A DNA stretch of 64,000 nt from BAIKAL-G1 sp943370385 (GTDB lineage: Bacteria > Cyanobacteriota > Cyanobacteriia > PCC-6307 > Cyanobiaceae): contig CALRQT020000006.1 of NCBI GenBank assembly GCA_943370385.1, positions 124,001 to 188,000 of the forward strand. Reading direction: 5' to 3'. Within the stretch, counting starts at the first letter, position 1. Each line of letters opens with the position of its first letter. Below, one piece after another: positions 49,969-58,341 of the stretch. The translations under genes and the position numbers were made by a program. The notes below the pieces were generated by a model. That model had not been told where the DNA came from and searched no databases. It saw nothing but the letters and a program-made list of their open reading frames with translations.

Positions 49969-50384
49969 CAGGCCATGACATTCGCTGGCGCCAGCGCTCA
50001 AGCAATTACCGCCGCGCCCTGGCCCGGTTGGTTGAAGCCGTTGAGCTCTCAGACCAACGCCCCCTCAGCGATTTAGAGCGCCAGGGATTGATCCAGGCCT
50101 TTGAGTTCACCCATGAGCTCAGCTGGAAAACCCTCAAGGATTTTCTGGCCTCCCGGGGCATCGAGGAGCTGTATGGCTCTCGAGATACCACCCGAGAAGC
50201 CTTCGCCCAGGGGCTGATCACCGATGGCGAGGCCTGGATGGAGATGATCCGTCACCGCAACCTCAGCACCCACACCTATGACGAAGCCACCGTGCAGGAG
50301 ATCGTCACAGCGGTGGTGAGCCGTTACATCGGTGCCTTCCAGGAGCTGGAGACCCGTTTGCAGGACTGGGAGCGACGGCCGTGA
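49965..50384 (+). CDS. hepT: HEPN-domain protein, HepT/HI0074-like toxin
   Basis: 139 residues, mostly helical, of the nucleotidyltransferase-substrate-binding (HI0074) type. The RX4HXY motif of HepT ribonucleases is present as RNLSTHTY (R98, H103, Y105). In studied HepT-MntA pairs the motif tyrosine is AMPylated by MntA to silence RNase activity. FELTHELSWKTLKDFL-type sequence (here AFEFTHELSWKTLKDFL) is also characteristic. It overlaps the metallophosphoesterase stop upstream and the MNT start downstream by four bases each. Confidence 0.88.
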   Translation: MTGHDIRWRQRSSNYRRALARLVEAVELSDQRPLSDLERQGLIQAFEFTHELSWKTLKDFLASRGIEELYGSRDTTREAFAQGLITDGEAWMEMIRHRNLSTHTYDEATVQEIVTAVVSRYIGAFQELETRLQDWERRP

Positions 50385-50752
50385 CCGCTCAGCCAAACCC
50401 TCAGACCACTCCTCAGGCAACTTCCCAGCCAACGCCAGTCAGCCACGGTCTGCCTGCCGCCGCCGTGGCGAAGATCCAAGGCGTCCTGGCCACTTTCCCA
50501 GCCATCGAGCTAGCAACCCTCTACGGATCTAGGGCCCTGGGCCGCCATCGGCCCGGTTCTGATATAGATCTCACCCTTGCGGGAGACGGCCTTGATGCCT
50601 GCACCCTGGCTCGCCTGGATGGCGCCTTGGATGATCTCCTTTTGCCCTGGCGCTTTGATCTTTCCGTGCAATCGTCCCTGCAGTCTCCCGAGCTGATCGA
50701 TCACATCCAGCGGGTTGGGACGCTTTTCTATAGCCGCAGCGATCGGTCCTAA
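50381..50752 (+). CDS. mntA: Minimal nucleotidyltransferase, MntA/HI0073-like antitoxin
   Basis: 123 residues, GTG 50381 overlapping hepT (GTGA). After a Thr/Gln/Pro-rich N-terminus comes the nucleotidyltransferase core: LATLYGSRALGRHRPGSDIDLTL, matching GSX10DXD exactly, then LLLPWRFDLSVQSSL with the third acidic residue. It is the expected partner of the upstream HEPN protein. Confidence 0.9.
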   Translation: MTAQPNPQTTPQATSQPTPVSHGLPAAAVAKIQGVLATFPAIELATLYGSRALGRHRPGSDIDLTLAGDGLDACTLARLDGALDDLLLPWRFDLSVQSSLQSPELIDHIQRVGTLFYSRSDRS

Positions 50753-50869
50753 CCTCCATAAGTCCTGAATTCGCAAGGGGCCAATCGAGGGAGCCTTGCG
50801 AACTCGACCAAGCACAACTTGTCAGCTTTGGCAGCCAAGTCTCCCTGATGGCCGAATTTCAGCGAGAGC

Positions 50870-51052
50870 TCACGGCAACGTGAATCCACTCGTATTGAGG
50901 TGCTTGAGATCCAGCATCACGATGCCCAGCCAGCCCAGCAGGGCTAGGCCACCTACCACGCCTAGGGCTACCAGCAGGGTGACCAGGAGGGGGCGCGCCG
51001 AGCCGTTGTTGTTCGCCACGCGTCCATGGGTCAGGGAGCTTGATCTTGCCAC
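50870..51052 (-). CDS. Small single-pass membrane protein
   Basis: 60 residues. A short polar N-terminus (MARSSSLTHGRVANNNGSARP) precedes one strong membrane helix (LLVTLLVALGVVGGLALLGWLGIVML) and a short tail. The sharp hydrophobic segment and clean start make it more likely real than the overlapping 110-codon frame. It is divergent from selO. Function unknown. Confidence 0.6.
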   Translation of the reverse strand: MARSSSLTHGRVANNNGSARPLLVTLLVALGVVGGLALLGWLGIVMLDLKHLNTSGFTLP

Positions 51053-51246
51053 GACCCAACCGACGCTGCCGGGCTGTCAAGCCCCCGGCCCGCAGATCGG
51101 CTGCTGTCCTCGCGGGTGCTGGACCTGGGCTCGGGCGCGGGCCGGCTCGCTGGTTGGGGCCAGCCAGGGCCAGCAGGCTCCCTAGGGTCACGGGGTTCTG
51201 GGGTGGTGCAGCCCCGTTGCTGGCTTCCGGGGCCCCTACCCGCCAG

Positions 51247-52740
51247 ATGTCTGCCGCCGATTTCGCCGCTAACCCCTTGCTGGCGTTGCCTTTTGAGCCC
51301 TCGATCGAGGGACTGGGGGAGGCCTATTGGGATGGGGTGGAAGCGGCAGCCTTTCCCCAGAGCCGATTGCGGTTTCGCAATGACGCCCTGCTGAGCCAGT
51401 TGGGGTTAGATCCCTCCACCGTGTCGGATCGTGATTTCGAGGCGGCCTATGGCCGCTTCGAGGCGCGCCAGCCCCTGCTGGCCCTGCGCTACCACGGCAC
51501 CCAGTTCGGCACCTACAACCCCTTTCTCGGCGACGGTCGCGGCTTCCTCTATGGCCAGGTGCGCGATATCCAGGGCGATCTGCAGGACCTGGGCACCAAG
51601 GGCAGCGGCACCACCCCCTGGAGCCGGGGAGGCGATGGCCGCCTCACCCTCAAAGGGGGTGTGCGCGAAATCATCGCCGGTGAGGCCTTGCATCGCCTTG
51701 GCGTGACCACCAGTCGCACCCTCAGCCTGGTGGAAACCGGCGAAGACCTCTGGCGCGGCGATGAACCCTCACCCACCCGCAGTTCGGTGATGGTGCGCCT
51801 GGCCCGCACCCACCTGCGTTTTGGCAGCTGCGAACGGCTGCTGCATCGGCGCGAGCCCCAGCAGCTGGATCGCCTGTGGCGCCATACCCAGGCCACCTAT
51901 TACCCCCATCTCGATCGGCTCGAAGGGGAGGACCGGGGCCTGGCGATGTATGGCGAACTGGTGGAACGGGTGGCCCGCTTAGCGGCCGAATGGATGGTGG
52001 CCGGGTTCACCCATGGGGTGCTCAACACCGACAACATGTCCCTGGCCGGTGAGAGCTTCGATTACGGCCCGTTTGCCTTTCTGGATCGCTGGGATCCGGG
52101 CTTCACCGCCGCCTATTTCGACCAAACCTCCCTCTACGCCTACGGCCAGCAGCCGCGCGTCTGTCACCACAACCTGCGCCTGCTGCAGGAGCCCCTGGCC
52201 ATGCTCTGGCCGCGCCAGGAGTTGGAGCAACGCCTTGGGCGCTTCGGTTCCGCCTACAACGCCCATTACCGCTCCCGCCTGATGCGCCGGCTCGGCTTTG
52301 ACGGTGCGTTGCCCGCACCAGGTGCGCAGGATTGGCTGACCAGCGATGCGCTGCCGGATCTGCTCCTGCCGACGTTGCAGTTGCTCGTGGACTGGCCGGT
52401 GGCCTACGGCTCCTTTTTTGCCTCCCTGGAGCGCCATGTCGCCCTGGCTGGCTTGCCAGCCGAAGCGGAGGCCCTGGTTCCGTTTATGCCGGGGGCGCCG
52501 CAGCCGCCCCGGGCCGCCTGGTTGGCCTGGCGGGATGCCTGGTGGGCCTGGAGCCGGACCTGGCCCCAACCCGACACCATCGCCCCCACCCTGGCCCGCT
52601 GGAACCTGCCGGTCACCCCGGTGCGCGCTGAGATTGAGCGGATCTGGGAGGCGATTGATCAGCGCGATGACTGGAGCCTGCTGGAGGATTGGCTGGAGCA
52701 GACCCGGGTGCCAATATGCCAGTTGTGGCTGAAAGACTGA
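51247..52740 (+). CDS. selO: SelO/YdiU-family protein AMPylator
   Basis: 497 residues from ATG 51247; the frame extends upstream to 51040 but that part is Arg/Pro-rich and not conserved-looking. SelO hallmarks are ALRYHGTQFGTYNPFLGDGRGFLYGQV, DLGTKGSGTTPWSRGGDGRLTLKGGVREIIAGEALHRLG, TRSSVMVRLARTHLRFGSCE, FTHGVLNTDNMSLAGESFDYGPFAFLDRWDPGF (metal-binding N and D) and QPRVCHHNLRLL. The pseudokinase fold binds ATP in flipped orientation and transfers AMP to Ser/Thr/Tyr of redox-related proteins. Monocistronic in appearance. Confidence 0.93.
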   Translation: MSAADFAANPLLALPFEPSIEGLGEAYWDGVEAAAFPQSRLRFRNDALLSQLGLDPSTVSDRDFEAAYGRFEARQPLLALRYHGTQFGTYNPFLGDGRGFLYGQVRDIQGDLQDLGTKGSGTTPWSRGGDGRLTLKGGVREIIAGEALHRLGVTTSRTLSLVETGEDLWRGDEPSPTRSSVMVRLARTHLRFGSCERLLHRREPQQLDRLWRHTQATYYPHLDRLEGEDRGLAMYGELVERVARLAAEWMVAGFTHGVLNTDNMSLAGESFDYGPFAFLDRWDPGFTAAYFDQTSLYAYGQQPRVCHHNLRLLQEPLAMLWPRQELEQRLGRFGSAYNAHYRSRLMRRLGFDGALPAPGAQDWLTSDALPDLLLPTLQLLVDWPVAYGSFFASLERHVALAGLPAEAEALVPFMPGAPQPPRAAWLAWRDAWWAWSRTWPQPDTIAPTLARWNLPVTPVRAEIERIWEAIDQRDDWSLLEDWLEQTRVPICQLWLKD

Positions 52741-52816
52741 TCTCGCGGTTCGGACGGCTAATGAAGTCCATGATTCCAAGTGGGCTATCATGGCAGCATT
52801 GATTGATTAATTGGGA

Positions 52817-53803
52817 ATGCCCTGGGCTCAGTCCGTCTTCTCGCTATTGGCCTATTGCTCCCTGGGCTTCGTAGTTTTCGAGATCTATCTTACCTTGAAT
52901 AAGCTCTGGTCACGTAAGCATGATCCCCGGGTGGTGGAAAGCATCTCGGTGATGGCGAAATTGGTTGGACTCATCCCGGGCACGATGTTTGTTCTCGATG
53001 CTGGGATGAAGCGGGAGTGGACGGCGGCGAGTCTGGATGGGCTGTTTTGGCTTTTTGCTTTGGTTGTGGAGCTCCTCATTGGCATGGGCCTTTGGGTGGC
53101 GGGCACACGACGCCGTTCCTTGTTGGTCATGTTGCGTCGGGCGTTGGCCCAGGAACGCTCCGAGCTGGGAGATTTGCTCAAGGCCCTTGTTCGACCGATG
53201 GGGGCCGATCAGATCATCGATATTCTTGGCCAGCTGGCCTATATTGATGATGACCTTGATCCGCGCGAACAGGAGCTGATCCAGACCTTCGCTGACCACT
53301 GGCAAATTCCTTTTGATTGGCAAATGATTGGCGCCAATCGTCTCCGTGCCCCATCCTTACGCCTCCAGGCCCTCAGCCATGCGGTAACCAGTTACCTGGC
53401 CATGTCCCCCCCCGCTGATCAGGCTCGTCAGTTGGGTGATCTGGTTTCATTAATTATTAGGGCGGATGGCAAGGTAACCACCGAAGAAGAGATAATCCTG
53501 GCTGAGACGACTAATCATTTGCATGCCTATATTGGTGATGGTGATGCACAATATTGCTACGTCAACATTGTGCCCCGCTCGAGCGAGCAGGCTACCTCCC
53601 TATTGAGCCTTGTGATGAATGTGGAGGAGCGTCAAGTAGCCGGAGCTAGTACCTATTTTGTGGGGCCCTACTTTTCCTCCCTATACGCCGAGCAGATCGC
53701 TAAACAGTATCGAGGCCTGGGTTTTTTTGCGATTATGGTTGATCAGCTTGGGCTGGATAGGCTCGTTGCGGAGCAGCATGCTGAGGCGGCTGGCCTCGTA
53801 TAG
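52817..53803 (+). CDS. Membrane protein with TerB-like domain
   Basis: 328 residues from ATG 52817. Three hydrophobic helices are visible (VFSLLAYCSLGFVVFEIYLTL, MAKLVGLIPGTMFVLDAG, LFWLFALVVELLIGMGLWVAG). A cytoplasmic TerB/DUF533-like helical region follows, with two acidic repeat signatures (LAYIDDDLDPREQELIQTFADHW and LIIRADGKVTTEEEIILAETTNHL). The last third (YCYVNIVPRSSEQATSLLSL ... STYFVGPYFSSLYAEQIAKQYRGLGFF) is an additional domain I cannot name. The function is unknown; TerB domains occur in stress and membrane-associated metal-sensing systems. Confidence 0.75.
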   Translation: MPWAQSVFSLLAYCSLGFVVFEIYLTLNKLWSRKHDPRVVESISVMAKLVGLIPGTMFVLDAGMKREWTAASLDGLFWLFALVVELLIGMGLWVAGTRRRSLLVMLRRALAQERSELGDLLKALVRPMGADQIIDILGQLAYIDDDLDPREQELIQTFADHWQIPFDWQMIGANRLRAPSLRLQALSHAVTSYLAMSPPADQARQLGDLVSLIIRADGKVTTEEEIILAETTNHLHAYIGDGDAQYCYVNIVPRSSEQATSLLSLVMNVEERQVAGASTYFVGPYFSSLYAEQIAKQYRGLGFFAIMVDQLGLDRLVAEQHAEAAGLV

Positions 53804-54834
53804 GAGACCACAACTGATCGGCAGGGGTTTGATTTGGGGGTGTTTCAGGAATCCCAAAACTCGTTTCGCTGGTGGCCTGTTTGATCCCAATTTTGATCTC
53901 TATAGCGATCGTTCTGGTTACTCGCGCAAGTATCAGTCATGGTGGTGTCATTTGGTTTTCTTGCGATGCCTGGGTTCAGTAAAGTATGTCCGGTCTGCAT
54001 TTTTAACTCACGGCTTTTTAAAGGCTACTGGCGTTCCTTTGCAATGCCCTAGTTGCAGCGCGATTGCCTTTCTGATGGGTGAGCTTGAGATCGGCAAGGA
54101 TGTCGTTTGGGAGGTCATTCTGAGGCTTGGGTGAGCGGGGGGTATTTTAAGCCCTGTATAGCGAAAGTGGCGCTGCTTTGGAGCTGTCGATGGTGCTCAG
54201 CGGGGGGCATTAATGCATGCGCTAGTGAAAGTTGGGATGGCGTCGCTGCTTCCCGTTGAAGTTTTTACTTGAGATTGCGCAAAGGGGCATCAATGATCAG
54301 TTTTGATTGTCAATGGATTGGGGAGGGATGTGCTGTAGTAGTTCTCAAGTAAGCACCAATAAATACGGCCTGCAGGCTTTATGGGATTTGTCCTATTGCC
54401 AATTGCCTACACTTGTTGGTGCGGCCAGAGCTCCCACCGCATTTTCAGGGCTTACACAGTTCCGATATGAAGACCCACCTGGCTATTCAAGCAGTCATTG
54501 GGAACTCTGCAATACCGACAAATCTAGCGAATCGATCAATCGGCTCCCGCGAGAATTCAAGCGTCTTCCCGCCAGTTCGCCAAGCCAATCTCATCGCAGC
54601 ATCATCATCATTGGTTGCCTGTCGACCTGCGGGGCGCAGGGCGGGGGCTGGATCGCGTGACCAATGGGGTTCCAGCGCTATCGACCACAAATCTGCCAGT
54701 CAGATTGACACCATTTGTGACACCCACCAGCTCTCCCTACCCCCTTGCCGTGATGCTGATCATGTTGACCAGTCGCGGCGGTCAGGGGTCGTTTGTGCTT
54801 AGCATTGATTAGCCTTGAGACGTTGCTCAGGCTC
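53804..54834. other. Gene-poor region upstream of the glycosyltransferase
   Basis: About 1 kb with lower GC than average. A plus frame (53658-54134) and several short frames at 54307-54812 lack recognisable domains. The minus frame ending at 54487 (RLAWRTGGKTLEFSREPIDRFARFVG) reads like protein and could be the remnant of a decayed gene. I see no RNA gene. Confidence 0.4.
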
Positions 54835-56448
54835 ATGAGCACCTCCCGCCCCTGGCTGAGCCTCGTGATCGGCAGTCGCAACGAAGGCGACCGTCTTGAG
54901 CGCACACTGACGGGCGCCTTCGCCCTCGATCCGCCTGAGGGTGGGCTTGAGGCTTCCATCCTGGATGACGGCTCCAGTGATGGCAGCAGTCTGTTTTGCG
55001 ATCGCGATCCCTGGTTGCAACGGCGCCAGGAGGGATCCTTGCGGCTTCAGCGCGTCTCCACTTGTCTGGGCGTGTCAAGAGGGCGGCGGCAGGCTTCCCT
55101 GGCCTGCCGCGGTGAGGTGCTGGTGTTCCTAGATGCCCACCTTGACTTCCCCCAGAGCGACCTCTGGAGACAGCTGCAGGATCGTTTCCGAGATCCTGCC
55201 TGCGACCTGCTCGCCCTGGACTGTTACGACACCAGCAACGGTCAGACAACAGCGGGATGCGTCTACACGAGTCAACGTCTCTGCCATCAGGCACCGGCGT
55301 GGGTCCCTCTGCAGTACGAACGGTTGGTCAACATTGAGGTGCCCTACATCAATGGGGGGTTCTTCGCGATCCGCCGCCATGTCTATGAGCGGCTGGGGGG
55401 ATTCCCTGAATTCCTGGAGGGATGGGGCCATGAAGACCGCTTCCTGTCGATGTGGGCCTGGTTGAACGGGTACCGCTGTTGGCTCCATCAGGACCTCAAG
55501 GTGGGCCACCTGTACAAAGACAGCTTCGCGGCGGAACCGCCAGGCGAGCCAGTGAGCTGCTGGGCTGATCCGTTCCCCGAGGATGGTGTCCAGCTCCCCG
55601 ACATCCCCTATCGGCATGCACACCGGGTGTCCAAAGGAGTACCACCGCCATTGCTGATGAACAGCCTGCGCTGTGCGGCACTGCTCTACAGCCCGGAATT
55701 GTTCATGCAGTGTGGAGAACAGTTGCTGTTCGACTACGGGGCGAAGCTTTTAGGTCTTGGCTTGCAGCATCTGGAGCAGGAACGGCCGCAGCTCGAGGCC
55801 CTTCTGCAGCGTGTGGGACTGACGCCGGAGCTGCGCAATCAACGGGTGCGTGAGTATGTGCGGCGCTTTAGGACGGTGCTGCCGATGATCGACGAAGCCG
55901 AGCTGCAGGCCACTACCCGTATCACTGATCCAGCCCTTGCCCTCCAGCGATTGCAGCGCCTTCCGCTCTCCCTTGGCTCGTTGGGCGATCCGGAATACGA
56001 CCAGTATCGGCTAGCCCGTCTTTATCGTGAAGCGTCGTACGCATCCCAGCTGAATGCCCACTCCACAGTGGTGCGCCTACTGCCCCAACTGCTCACCATC
56101 AAGCCCGACTACATCCCTGCAATCACGTTGCTGGTGATGAGCCTTCAGGCCCTTGGTCTGCGTGCAAGCGAACGCTACTGGCTTGAGGAGGGTGAGCGGA
56201 TCCTGGAGCAGCATCGCAGCAGTCACGGCGACGGGCCGATTGGTCCCAGGCATCCGGTTCGTCACAATCCCTATCTGCGTAACGATTGCCCGCCGGCGGC
56301 AGATCGCCTCATCTGGAGCGGCCTGGCCGATCTCGCCGAGCAACGCGGCGATCGGGCAGAGGCGATTCAGTGGCTTGGTAAATTGCTTGCCCAGGTGCCT
56401 GAGGACCCACCCCTCCAGGCGCGCCTGCAGGCGTTGCTGGCGTCCTGA
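54835..56448 (+). CDS. Family-2 glycosyltransferase with polypeptide-GalNAc-transferase-like motifs and helical C-terminus
   Basis: 537 residues from ATG 54835. GT-A fold: SLVIGSRNEGDRLERTL at the N-terminus, ILDDGSSDGSS, the DxH metal motif in VLVFLDAHLDFPQ (about residue 100), INGGFFAIRRHVYERLGGFPEFLEGWGHEDRFLSMWAW (about 170-208) and KVGHLYKDSF. The DAH, WGxED and following histidine resemble the arrangement in polypeptide GalNAc transferases and related GT2 enzymes. From about residue 370 the protein is helical and TPR-like (VVRLLPQLLTIKPDYIPAITLL ... LAEQRGDRAEAIQWLGKLLAQVP). No signal peptide is seen. It faces the two precursor peptide genes, so a peptide acceptor is possible; a glycan or lipid acceptor is the alternative. 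Confidence 0.85.
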   Translation: MSTSRPWLSLVIGSRNEGDRLERTLTGAFALDPPEGGLEASILDDGSSDGSSLFCDRDPWLQRRQEGSLRLQRVSTCLGVSRGRRQASLACRGEVLVFLDAHLDFPQSDLWRQLQDRFRDPACDLLALDCYDTSNGQTTAGCVYTSQRLCHQAPAWVPLQYERLVNIEVPYINGGFFAIRRHVYERLGGFPEFLEGWGHEDRFLSMWAWLNGYRCWLHQDLKVGHLYKDSFAAEPPGEPVSCWADPFPEDGVQLPDIPYRHAHRVSKGVPPPLLMNSLRCAALLYSPELFMQCGEQLLFDYGAKLLGLGLQHLEQERPQLEALLQRVGLTPELRNQRVREYVRRFRTVLPMIDEAELQATTRITDPALALQRLQRLPLSLGSLGDPEYDQYRLARLYREASYASQLNAHSTVVRLLPQLLTIKPDYIPAITLLVMSLQALGLRASERYWLEEGERILEQHRSSHGDGPIGPRHPVRHNPYLRNDCPPAADRLIWSGLADLAEQRGDRAEAIQWLGKLLAQVPEDPPLQARLQALLAS

Positions 56449-56994
56449 CTGCTCGTCTCTGGCAACCTTCGGCGTTGGATCTGTAGTCGACACAAGGGCC
56501 GGCCATATCGTTCTCCCAGGCTGTGATGAGAGTGTGGCGGCCATAGCTGTCTCGTTCTGGACTATTGGCATTGAAGCTTGGATTTATAACTCAAATAATC
56601 TAAGTACCAAGGTCGGACTGGTCCCCTTGATGACTAATGAATTTTGCTGCAGTTGCGACCCTGCTCGCCACATGTGCTTAAGGCTTTGCTGAAGATTTTA
56701 CAAGGGAAGAGGGGTATGATGAACGTTTTAGGCTCAATGTTATGGCAAGAAGTAAAGAAGTGAGGTGAGCCGTCTTGCCGATTTTGTTGATTGGGGATGA
56801 CTCGATTGGTCATTGAATTAACCGGTTGTCATTGGTGTTTGTGCGTGGACAACCCAAGACCCTAGAGGTGATGTTGGCAGTGACTTTTTGGATTTGTTTG
56901 GGCAAAGGAAAGCCCTGTCTTAGTGCGCTAGTTGAGTGGACGGCTAGTATTAAATTTTGGTGTTGGTGTTAAACTTCTGTTTTCGTGTTGGCGC

Positions 56995-57000
56995 TATAAT
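56995..57000 (+). promoter_or_regulatory. Consensus -10 hexamer TATAAT
   Basis: Perfect TATAAT in GCGCTATAATCTC. There is no clear -35 at 16-18 bp. Any transcript would run toward, and be antisense to, peptide precursor 1. Confidence 0.35.
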
Positions 57001-57418
57001 CTCTCGCGGAGTAGCTGCATAATTGCAGGGAAATAAACCTGATCACCCATTGCTAAATGATGCCCCCCTTGAGTGAGGATTAGATCCTGGATTGCTGCCG
57101 TAGAGGCCAGAGTCCAAGGTCATGCAGCCTCCACTTGCTTCTCCAGGCTCATCAAGGCGAAAACTCTTTGCCCAGTCTTTCAGGGCTGGGATTAGCCATA
57201 CTACTCTCACTGGTCCTGCTCAAGAGAAGGGGGGTGCCTCAATGTCTAGGCATTCGCAGCGGAAGCGGTTGGACTGGAGGGAGGGAAACACACGAAAATC
57301 AACACCATTATTGCTTTCCTTAAGTGGGGGCGACAAGGTGATGCAGAGGGTCATACGTGTTTCGACAAGTTTTCAGGGTTTGCTGCTGGAGGTAATACGA
57401 AAGGTGATTAAGGAAGCG

Positions 57419-57440
57419 CAAAAGGGTAGAGTAAAACCCT
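57419..57440 (-). terminator. Weak terminator after precursor 1
   Basis: On the minus strand, AGGGT (57440-57436) and ACCCT (57427-57423) form a short stem followed by TTTT, beginning 8 bases past the stop codon. Confidence 0.45.
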
Positions 57441-57447
57441 CAAACAA

Positions 57448-57603
57448 CTAACGCTTCGGTCGCAGTGGAGGCATCGTAGTCGTTTGTTGGACGCGGGCCG
57501 AACCCCCTCCAGCTATGCCTGCAAGTTCATCATCGGACAGTTCTTCGTCAACCTGCTCACGGTTAACGATTGCCTGCAGGTCTTTAATGCTATCTTCGAG
57601 CAT
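57448..57603 (-). CDS. Double-glycine leader peptide precursor 1 (51 aa)
   Basis: A short gene found by direct translation: ATG 57603, TAG 57448-57450. The leader begins MLEDSIKDLQAIVNREQ and ends ELSDDELAGIAGG (residues 21-33), the double-glycine processing signal recognised by C39 peptidases. The predicted core is GSARVQQTTTMPPLRPKR: no cysteine, three consecutive threonines, basic C-terminus. Its paralogue at 58085-58225 shares most leader residues but not the core, which is typical of secreted leader-processed peptides. It lies downstream, and on the same strand, of a C39 ABC transporter and HlyD adaptor. The leader lacks the long Nif11 or nitrile-hydratase-like domain of prochlorosins but ends with the same motif. 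Confidence 0.85.
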   Translation of the reverse strand: MLEDSIKDLQAIVNREQVDEELSDDELAGIAGGGSARVQQTTTMPPLRPKR

Positions 57604-57710
57604 CGTGTCGAAAAACAAACTTCGTACATTTATTTAGCGCAAAGCCGCTTTGCTGTCAAGTGCGGACTAAAATCTTCTTGTCAAGATTTATATGGTCACT
57701 CCCATGACCA
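57604..57710 (-). promoter_or_regulatory. Upstream region of precursor 1 with TATAAA box and dyad
   Basis: On the minus strand the dyad TGGTCA-TGGGAG-TGACCA (57710-57693) abuts a TATAAA -10-like box (57692-57687), leaving a 5' UTR of about 75 nt. This block is homologous to the region upstream of precursor 2. The dyad is a candidate operator. Confidence 0.5.
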
Positions 57711-57976
57711 CCACGCCCATCCAGAGCTCTCAGCCCTTTCCCAAGGGTTCCTCTGGCGGTCCGCAAAGATAGGCAGGGCTTGAACTGACGGCTCCCCGCT
57801 GGTGAAAGGGCAAGCAATGTAGAAATATTACCGGTAGTGATTAAGGCAGGGTTTGATTTCAATTCTTATGGCGTGCAATAATTTTAGGGGGCCACTAATT
57901 CTTTGGCCTACATGAGGAGATGATTGCAGATTTTGAAGGTAGTATTAGTGTATTTACGCGTTTGTTGTCGCAGGAG

Positions 57977-58003
57977 AAAACCCTCTGCATTTGCAGGGGT
58001 TTT
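57977..58003 (-). terminator. Terminator after precursor 2
   Basis: AAAACCCTCTGC (57977-57988) pairs with GCAGGGGTTTT (57993-58003) with one bulge and an ATTT loop. On the minus strand the stem is followed by the T-rich tail TTTTCTCC, about 80 nt after the stop codon. Confidence 0.7.
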
Positions 58004-58084
58004 GGTTTTGCGATGGCTGGGAGTATTGGGGCCAACCAGCTAGAAGGCGTACTTGCTACCGTCCCCAACGCTGGTCTATGGAAG

Positions 58085-58225
58085 TTAGCTGCCTCGAGGA
58101 GACGGTGATGGTGCCTTGGGCTTGCCCCCCCCAGCCACTCCTGCTAGTTCATCGTCGGACAACTCTTCGTCATCTTGCTCAAGGCTGACATTTGCCTGCA
58201 GGTCCTTGATTTGTTCTTCTAGCAT
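58085..58225 (-). CDS. Double-glycine leader peptide precursor 2 (46 aa)
   Basis: A second short gene found by direct translation: ATG 58225, TAA 58085-58087. The leader starts MLEEQIKDLQANVSLEQ and ends ELSDDELAGVAGG, the same length (33) as in precursor 1 and about 75 percent identical to it. The predicted core is GKPKAPSPSPRGS: cysteine-free, with Pro/Ser alternation and basic residues. Leader conservation with a divergent core, the upstream duplication and the nearby exporter argue that it is expressed and processed. There is no strong Shine-Dalgarno sequence, but many cyanobacterial genes lack one. Confidence 0.85.
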   Translation of the reverse strand: MLEEQIKDLQANVSLEQDDEELSDDELAGVAGGGKPKAPSPSPRGS

Positions 58226-58341
58226 TTTTCGCAAATAATTGATTCATTCTGAATTTAGGCCCAATCGGCTGCGCTGTCAGTATTGCCTGGAGCTCTTTCG
58301 TAAAACTTCATATAGTCATCTCTCTTTAGCTGCCGTGACCA
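58226..58341 (-). promoter_or_regulatory. Upstream region of precursor 2, duplicated from precursor 1
   Basis: On the minus strand, TGGTCA (58341-58336) and TGACTATATG (58318-58309) match the precursor 1 region, with about an 11-bp insertion between the half-sites. The following CTGACAGC is also shared. TATATG is the probable -10. Confidence 0.5.

Larger units (their letters stand above)
56449..57447. other. Intergenic region between glycosyltransferase and peptide precursor 1
   Basis: About 1 kb, AT-richer than the flanks, with no convincing gene over 60 codons. A plus frame at 57122-57451 has no recognisable features. A 15-codon mini-frame at 56716 is preceded by AGAGGGG but is too short to judge. 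A good -10 box (TATAAT, 56995-57000) is listed separately. Confidence 0.4.

Noticed and set aside
53658..54134. 158-codon plus-strand frame after the TerB-like gene
   Set aside because: It overlaps the end of that gene and contains no recognisable domain or start context; it may be relic sequence.
54413..54802. 129-codon plus-strand frame before the glycosyltransferase
   Set aside because: It has an odd composition and no domain, and competing frames are present on both strands.
57122..57451. 109-codon plus-strand frame downstream of a TATAAT box
   Set aside because: No leader or domain features are seen; it abuts the 3' end of peptide precursor 1 on the other strand and is probably a chance frame.
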